This document shows positions 56,331 through 64,000 of a stretch of 64,000 nt of DNA, piece by piece. The position numbers were made by a program, and so were the translations under genes. The DNA comes from Diphasiastrum complanatum (taxonomy: Eukaryota > Streptophyta > Lycopodiopsida > Lycopodiales > Lycopodiaceae), in assembly GCA_029204225.1 (NCBI GenBank), contig CM055094.1, forward strand, positions 12,807,314 to 12,871,313, given 5' to 3'. Numbering within the stretch: position 1 is the first letter of the stretch; each line of letters opens with the position of its first letter. The notes under the pieces are model-generated. The model was not told where the DNA came from. It worked only from the letters and a program-made list of their open reading frames with translations, and made no database searches.

Positions 56331-57422
56331 GTAGGTCGTGTGGTTAAGGCTCCCCGTCAGACTCGATCCTGGATGGATCGTGAGGTGTTTTCCTTTTCTT
56401 CTTCTTCGTCTTCACGTAACAACAACTAACTGCCTTTTTGCTCTGCAACAAAAATAAACCAAAAAACAATGAAAACCAAAGCATCCTCATCTTCTTGTTC
56501 TTCTTCCTTCCTCGTACATTCTCCACTTTTTTCATCCTATCCTCCTCCATGCTTCTTCCTTGTGCTGCCCATGGTCGCGAGCTCACCATGACGGATCGCA
56601 TCTACATTACCCCCTGCACGTCGTTTTCTTGGTCGTACCTCGCCAATTTTTTCTCGTTTACGCAACCAATGACCGTCATCGTGCACCGGTGATAATAGCT
56701 TCTTGGTATTCGTCAAAGCGGACAATTACTCGGGGTTCTGTGGAAACCTGTGGTTTCTGGACTCTGGAAGCTGGCAGATTTGTCAACATTTGGCTGGTTT
56801 TGAATGCACGCATAGTTTTGTACATTTGCGGCTTGACTTAGGATGTCTTGAAAACAAATCACTCTGCAGGTCTCAGAGATTGTTGTGATCTTCCACTCCT
56901 TTCGTTTCCTCATGAAACACTAGATATCGTGCTTTTGCATGTAAGAGTTGCAGGAGTATTTAGTCAAAGTGAAGCAGTCCTGTCATTAGATTCCATTGAG
57001 ATCCAGTTTTCCAGATTTTTTGGCTTCATGATATATCATATGAGCAACGATAGCTTTCTAGGATCTTCACTATCCTCGAATCTTTTGTTTGCGCTCTCGG
57101 AGTTAGACTTTTGAGCGCTTACAGTTTTCCAAAAATATCCTGGTTTTTCTATGAAGCTTTGTTAGCAAGTCGAGAAGCGATTACTGGCAGAGCTAGAGCA
57201 TAAGGCAAATACAAGGATGTTCACTTATATAGACTATACGAGCTCATCTTTGTGATCTCAGTCGGCCTCTTCGAGATGGTTTGCTTTGGCAGAGGTAGAC
57301 CAAGTCCATCAGATAGTACATTATGGATTATTTATTTCATATTGCATAAGATGTTGTGTGACGTTTACATGTTGCATATTTTTTAGTAACTGTAGTTAGA
57401 GTGAGTAGGTAGAGAAAGAAAG
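56331..57422 (+). other. Upstream region of the GT92 gene (promoter and leader)
   Basis: Contains several short overlapping open frames (56438-57110), none with a recognised domain. There is an acceptor-like ctctgcag at about 56868 and a TATA-like motif near 57225. A leader exon or a separate small gene cannot be excluded. Confidence 0.4.
57225..57231 (+). promoter_or_regulatory. Possible TATA box of the GT92 gene
   Basis: TTATATA about 190 bp before the ATG. It is the only reasonable TATA-like element in the proximal region; the position allows a leader of about 160 bases. Confidence 0.4.
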
Positions 57423-59324
57423 ATGAATTCCAAAGAGAAACCGTTTTTGGTCGCTGTGCTTGGTATGCTTATAGTTCTGTGGATGTGCTTCTATTACTTA
57501 AGAATAGGCCCTCCTGTGACACACGAAGCTCAATCATTTGATGAAACTCCCTTATCTCGTAATCAGTTTCGAACGCATCTTCCACAGAGTAGACATCCTT
57601 TGGCCCAATCCGCTCTGGATAATGGTTTGTCTGACGAAGACGATGACAATCTTGGTAGATCTGAGTTATCACAGAATATGAGAAGTCAGTTGCTGGCGCG
57701 AATGAATGCAAGATACCAAAATAAAGACACATCTAACGAACTATCCAAGCAGAAATCAGATTTCTTAAGAGATAAAGAGAAGCAAATGACCCCCGGAAAA
57801 AGTCTACCCGATGGAAGCGGAGATGCATGGAACGAGGAATTTCAACAATTGACTGAAGAGCTGCTCGGAGAAGTCTTAGAGGAGCTTAAGAAGGTTCAAA
57901 ATGCCACAATTGACAGAGCAGATGTTATCGATATTCCCGTGAAAGTGCAATCAGATAAAATAGCCGATTCAATGTGTGGTGAAAGAAATGGTAGCGGAAC
58001 GGGCCAAAGTGGAATGCAATTGAAAAGCGGTTTAAGACTATTCGGCCAAGCCCTGCATTCTTTCGTCCTTTTTAGTGCATACAGGTTTTCCATTGATGAA
58101 TTCGTTGTCGTGGGACTAGTATCCGTCCATTTGCGAGAAAAGTACGGGGATCCAGTGTCTTCATGTGCTTGGCTTCCTAACGGAAGTGCATATACAGTTG
58201 ATCTTCTCTTTCAATCAGGAAATACTTCATCGGTTCAAAAAGGAATCGTCAAATTATTCTACGTGAATGAAACTCTTGGAACCGAGTACGATATAGCTGT
58301 GTGTAAATGCACTTTCGAGGATCCGGTAGGAGCTAATGCCAGAGGCGGTTCCCTCTATCTCAATATGACATCCGCATCTGCCAAGGAAGGCTTCGAGCCA
58401 GTTGAAGTTCTGCATGAGCTTCCGGATGAGCTTCTATCCATTCAGTTCGAGGGACCATTTCGTTATGACTACGCCTTCTGCTCCCCTCCTATTTGGGGGA
58501 GGCTGCATCCAAAACATGTCAAGGAATGGCTAATATATCATCATTCTCTGTGGCAAGGAAAGGTGCATTACTTCATGTATGATGCGGGAGGGATCGATTC
58601 AGAGATTGAAAGCATTTTTCAGCCTCTGATTGCACAGGGCTTGATAACTGTTATAAATATAGTAGGCACGCAAAAGTTTCGAACGTTTTATAACAGCCAA
58701 CATCTAGCCATAAACGATTGTCTTCAACGTGCTAGATTTGTTGCAAAGTGGGCATTCTTTTGGGATTTGGATGAGTATTTTCAGATTCAACCGCCAGCGA
58801 ACATTTCCAGTATACTTGCAGAAAATGAAGACGCTGTTTGGATTTCCTTCGGCCATTTAGTGTGGAGCAAGATCTATTGTAAACAAGAAGAGAGGCCTGA
58901 CGAATGGGCTGTAGAGAGGATGGCGTTTCATCTGGAGTACCCCACATGCAGTGAAAAGGGGAGATCTTCAACTTGTCATGGATCAGAGGGCCTGAGGAAG
59001 TGGGCAGCCAATCCACGAGCAGTGTCTGTGGGAACGGTTTATAGAACTTTGGAACCTGAATGGAATGGCGTTGTTTTCAACGCTTCTATTGCCCGAATCA
59101 ACCACTACAGTGGTCTTGTTGCCTACAATGACGAATCAAACTGTGTGCTTATAAAAAATCTGAATGAAGTTGATGAGTCGGTGGCTTTGGACGGATGGTG
59201 GTGGAAGGATATAAGCATGGCCGAAAACAGTAAGAAAGCTCGTATTTCTTCCCAATCCTTGCATATCTTCAATTCCAGTTTGTCATCGGACTACCTCAGT
59301 CTAAGAAATGTGGCCAGATCTTAG
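57423..59324 (+). CDS. Glycosyltransferase family 92 (DUF23) protein, type II membrane
   Basis: A single open frame of 633 codons runs from ATG 57423 to TAG 59322-59324, with no intron needed. The short cytosolic N terminus and one membrane helix (about residues 7-26, FLVAVLGMLIVLWMCFYYL) predict a type II Golgi protein. A long charged stem follows (residues 30-190). The GT92 domain is at about 340-600: YDYAFCSPPIWGRLHPKHVK, EWLIYHHSLW, HYFMYDAGGID, AINDCLQRARFVAKW, and WDLDEYF with the DXD-type metal/sugar-nucleotide site. IARINHYSG lies near the end. The family includes plant beta-1,4-galactan synthases and less characterised DUF23 proteins. The text is closer to the uncharacterised plant GT92 proteins, so the acceptor sugar is unknown. 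All motifs are intact, and it appears functional. Confidence 0.9.
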   Translation: MNSKEKPFLVAVLGMLIVLWMCFYYLRIGPPVTHEAQSFDETPLSRNQFRTHLPQSRHPLAQSALDNGLSDEDDDNLGRSELSQNMRSQLLARMNARYQNKDTSNELSKQKSDFLRDKEKQMTPGKSLPDGSGDAWNEEFQQLTEELLGEVLEELKKVQNATIDRADVIDIPVKVQSDKIADSMCGERNGSGTGQSGMQLKSGLRLFGQALHSFVLFSAYRFSIDEFVVVGLVSVHLREKYGDPVSSCAWLPNGSAYTVDLLFQSGNTSSVQKGIVKLFYVNETLGTEYDIAVCKCTFEDPVGANARGGSLYLNMTSASAKEGFEPVEVLHELPDELLSIQFEGPFRYDYAFCSPPIWGRLHPKHVKEWLIYHHSLWQGKVHYFMYDAGGIDSEIESIFQPLIAQGLITVINIVGTQKFRTFYNSQHLAINDCLQRARFVAKWAFFWDLDEYFQIQPPANISSILAENEDAVWISFGHLVWSKIYCKQEERPDEWAVERMAFHLEYPTCSEKGRSSTCHGSEGLRKWAANPRAVSVGTVYRTLEPEWNGVVFNASIARINHYSGLVAYNDESNCVLIKNLNEVDESVALDGWWWKDISMAENSKKARISSQSLHIFNSSLSSDYLSLRNVARS

Positions 59325-61650
59325 CAGCACCTACTTACTGAGAAGATAAGTCATCAACTCATGAAAGTGATTTATGATGATGAAGTATTATTTCAATTTC
59401 CCTCGTAGGTATGGTATCCTTTTGGCTTATTGTATTACGCTTTATGGATCTTTAGCTTACGTTCTGAGTGATACATTATATCCGAGAATAAGGTGGCTGC
59501 AAATTGATGAACGGGAACATAATTGAATGACCTTGTAAAGCAAACAGTGAAAGATGAGTGATCTTCTTCAGCAAGAATTTCAGATTTTGTGGCTCCAAAG
59601 GCAGGAAAACATTTATTATAGAAAGAAAGCTGTACTTTTGTAGGGTAAAGCCAACCTCGGGGAGAACTGCCGCCTGCAGGCTTTCCGCATTAGAGGGAAT
59701 AATAGCCGACTGACAGGGCTTTGTCACTTGTTTAATATTTGCCTATATTGTGGAATTGTAGTTGGCTTTTTCTGAAAAAAAAGCAATTAGTGTTATAGTC
59801 TTCTGCAAATGAGCTGAAGTATAGTAGAAATTAAAAAGCTGAACCAGAAGGTTACTCTTTACATTGCAAAGTTTGTGTATTTCTTCCCATTATAAGACAA
59901 CTACACAGATGAAATCAGATGGTGCATTCCATTCCATCAGGCAATTCCTTAATGGGAATAAAGAAGTTGCTTTATTCTTTTATACGATATGTATAATCAA
60001 TGCCAAGATTATGAATCCATATTATAAGCTCGAAAACTTAGTATGCTTGATTTTTATAATTATAAATTCTGCTTAATAGAATCTAGCTTAAATTTTCTGA
60101 TGTACATTTCTTCAATAATACATCATTAAGCAGGGAAATAACGTTATAACAGCAAGTGTTAAAGTTGATGGACTTTATAGACTTGTAGAATCTGTATCTC
60201 ATGCATGTATGTAGCCTATTTCATGTACTAATTTGGAGTTTAATATTAGTATCATTATAATGTTTTTTTTCCTTGTTTGTAGCTCATTTTAAAATTGGTG
60301 ATAGATGTTAAATATTTGGGCATCATCTACATGTTGCATTCTCAATTTTTAATCATCAATTTTTCTATTCTTAGGAAAAGGAAAGATTTCTTTTAGTTTG
60401 TTAGTCTGGTTCGTTGCAATCTTTTAAAGAATGCTTAATCCAGATGGTTGGATGGATTGACCCTTTTAGGGAATACTTTACAACACACTACATAGAGAGT
60501 GGCCCATTTGTGGCTGAGGTGGATTAGATCTCAAGTTGAAAGTTACAAGCTTTTGATTTTATATCGTTGGGGTAATCTTTTCCCACAACCATGTAACTTC
60601 CATGGAGAATAATGTATGATTTATGTGCTGATGACTAGTGCCACATGGGGCATGAGTGTCTTTGGGGTGGAGATTATGTTATCTATTGCAACATCTCATA
60701 TTTTGAATGGAAGTGTGAGAAGTCCAACAAGGACTTTAAAATTTAAATATTTGACCAAATATAAAATGCAGCAAAAAATCTACATTATTGATCTATGATT
60801 AAAAAATTTGTGACTTTTTGATAAGGTGGAATCCCTAAAAGTTGATGCATATATCAAGGGATTAAATTTGTGGCCACTTTGAGGAAAAAGAATCCTTTTC
60901 AAGTTTTGTTACACTTAAGGAGGCGAAAAACAATCTTCTCAATTTTGAAATCAAAGCATAATCTCTTGACTTTTTCAATTGCAAAATTATCAACGTGTCA
61001 TTTTTTGTGAATAATTAAGTTATAAGATTCATTAAAGTTTATTGTAGCACTAATATTTTTAACCATTTCGCGCTTTGCCCCATCACATACATTTATGTTG
61101 TACATTAGAAGAAAAGTTTGTGCTAGGTTGCCAAATTTCCTTACAAGTAAGATACTACATTATTTGCATGATATTGGCAAACCATGTTAATATTTTTGCT
61201 TTGCATTTCATTTATCTTTAGTTGTTCTCGCATGTAGCGTAAAGTATATGTTTACCTTACGGCAAAAAACAATGACCTCCAACTTTACAATTAGAATCAT
61301 AATGCATATAATTTTGGATTCTCTTCACAAGTGTCATCTTGTGGAGCTTTTAAGCCAAAGAGTCAGGATGCAAGTTAGTATACTTTGATGTGACTCTAGG
61401 GTCGACGAACCACTTTGATGTGGCTAGTGTTGAAGAGTATGGATGCAAGTTTTGATGTTGACACTATAGTGTCACCAAGCCATTATATATAAGGTGGCAT
61501 TGTATCATTTTTCAATGTTCAGATTTTTACATTTAAACAGTAATTTCTTGTCATTTCATGGTACATTACTTTTACATTATCATAAAAAAAAAATTGTGAT
61601 CTCATGGTACATTCTTGCAAAAGTTCATGTCATTTGGCCAAAGTTTGTTA
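59325..61650. other. GT92 3' flank and AT-rich intergenic DNA
   Basis: The first few hundred bases should include the 3' UTR. The rest is AT-rich without long frames. A loose duplication of ggatgcaagtt phrases at 61367 and 61441 is the only repetition noticed. Confidence 0.5.
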
Positions 61651-61651
61651 A

Positions 61652-63341
<1,690 letters not shown>

Positions 63342-63980
63342 TCACCATATCCATGATAGTGCTTCTTTGATGTTGACATCTTTGATGAGCTTGAGAGCTT
63401 TGCACCATCCTAGCACCTCCAAAATTGATTCCTTCCAATTTTCATGTAGATGCTTGACCTTGAGGCTTGCTGCTTCTTCATGTGCATGCTCCTTCATGAG
63501 AAAATAAAGATTTCTTCTTGATTTATTAGGATCACAAAGATCTAACATCATGTTAGCACGATCTAGAGAATTAGACTCATCCAGATTGGCAAGACTATGC
63601 ATGCTATAATAACAAAGTGTTTGCATCATATCTTCATGCTTGTTTTCCATGCTAATCTCAGATCCAATGAGGCTAAATACTTCATTATGGAGATAAGTGT
63701 CTTTATAAGATGATTGACTTACTCTCATAAAGAGTTTACAATTTGCCTCAATACAAATTTTCAAACTATGAGTGAACAGATCACTTTTGCTCTTACATGA
63801 CTTAAGAGCATACATTTGATGAAATAACCATTTGCTTTCTAATTGATTTGAAATCAATTCCAACCTTTTAACAACATCATCTATGTTCTCAAGAGAGACT
63901 TCATACTCAACTAGTATGGCTTTACTCCAATTTTGAGATGCAATGATCTCACTAAAGCAAATTGATTTATCAAATGACAT
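63342..63980 (-). CDS. Unidentified 212-residue protein, possibly partial
   Basis: The frame is open from an ATG at 63980 to a stop at 63342 and stays open upstream to the window edge, so the true start may lie outside. The product looks helical (SLENIDDVVKRLELISNQLE, KHEDMMQTLCYYSMHSLANL, EEAASLKVKHLHENWKESIL) with several cysteines and no membrane segment. I see no known domain. Long intact frames in this TE-rich context are often extra ORFs of LTR elements, but a host gene is possible. Confidence 0.45.
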   Translation of the reverse strand: MSFDKSICFSEIIASQNWSKAILVEYEVSLENIDDVVKRLELISNQLESKWLFHQMYALKSCKSKSDLFTHSLKICIEANCKLFMRVSQSSYKDTYLHNEVFSLIGSEISMENKHEDMMQTLCYYSMHSLANLDESNSLDRANMMLDLCDPNKSRRNLYFLMKEHAHEEAASLKVKHLHENWKESILEVLGWCKALKLIKDVNIKEALSWIW

Positions 63981-64000
63981 AAGAGAAGTAGGTATGTGAT

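Noticed and set aside
56438-56841. Overlapping + strand frames upstream of the GT92 gene as a secreted small protein
   Set aside because: Hydrophobic stretches come from pyrimidine-rich DNA in three frames, none with a domain or clear gene structure. They are left as leader/promoter region.

Overview
This is plant nuclear DNA, about 64 kb, dominated by transposable elements. Two host genes are supported. One is a YY1-type C2H2 zinc-finger gene on the + strand; two exons are visible, 7140-7283 and 23686-24249, separated by a 16.4 kb intron. The other is an intronless GT92 (DUF23) glycosyltransferase gene at 57423-59324. Very long TE-filled introns, decayed LTR retrotransposons and LINEs, and sparse genes suggest a large-genome seed plant, perhaps a gymnosperm. 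That is inference, because no diagnostic marker is present.

Region by region. 1-6560: three antisense APE-type LINE copies, presumably in an upstream YY1 intron. Copy 1 is long and runs off the left edge in its RT domain; the other two are relics. 7140-24249: the YY1 exons and the giant intron. The intron holds an unusual family of DNA elements that start CATAG and end CTATG, carry stacked GGTACC/CCGCGG/GGATCC palindromes at their ends, and always sit in (TA)n tracts. Copies A (7705-12151) and B (19542-23539) carry parts of a BED + DUF659 + hAT-C transposase plus a second, convergent small ORF. Three short non-autonomous members and one member containing a piece of LTR retrotransposon are chained with copy B, each separated only by (TA)n. 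12152-15345 holds unrecognised, decayed coding-like sequence.

24250-31600 is AT-rich, with a deleted Copia relic and a primer-binding-site-like sequence at its right end. 31600-44200 is a minus-strand retroelement graveyard: a minisatellite, an unidentified coding relic, a Ty3/gypsy pol relic, a solo-LTR-like block, a Copia RT relic, and a Copia element fused to a LINE 3' end. 44240-53580 holds two related unknown ORFs in opposite orientation, a 5'-truncated + strand Copia, a Copia integrase relic and a short LTR-bounded Copia deletion derivative. 53580-57422 is repeat-bearing flank of the GT92 gene. 59325-64000 is AT-rich; a 212-codon unidentified ORF on the - strand reaches the right edge.

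The most promising undescribed system is the TA-bounded hAT-like family. Its features are a transposase whose C-terminal extension carries GRP (AT-hook-like) motifs, a conserved second ORF preceded by 85-bp tandem repeats, repeated residence in (TA)n tracts, and serial chaining of members. All coordinates and alignments were made by eye.
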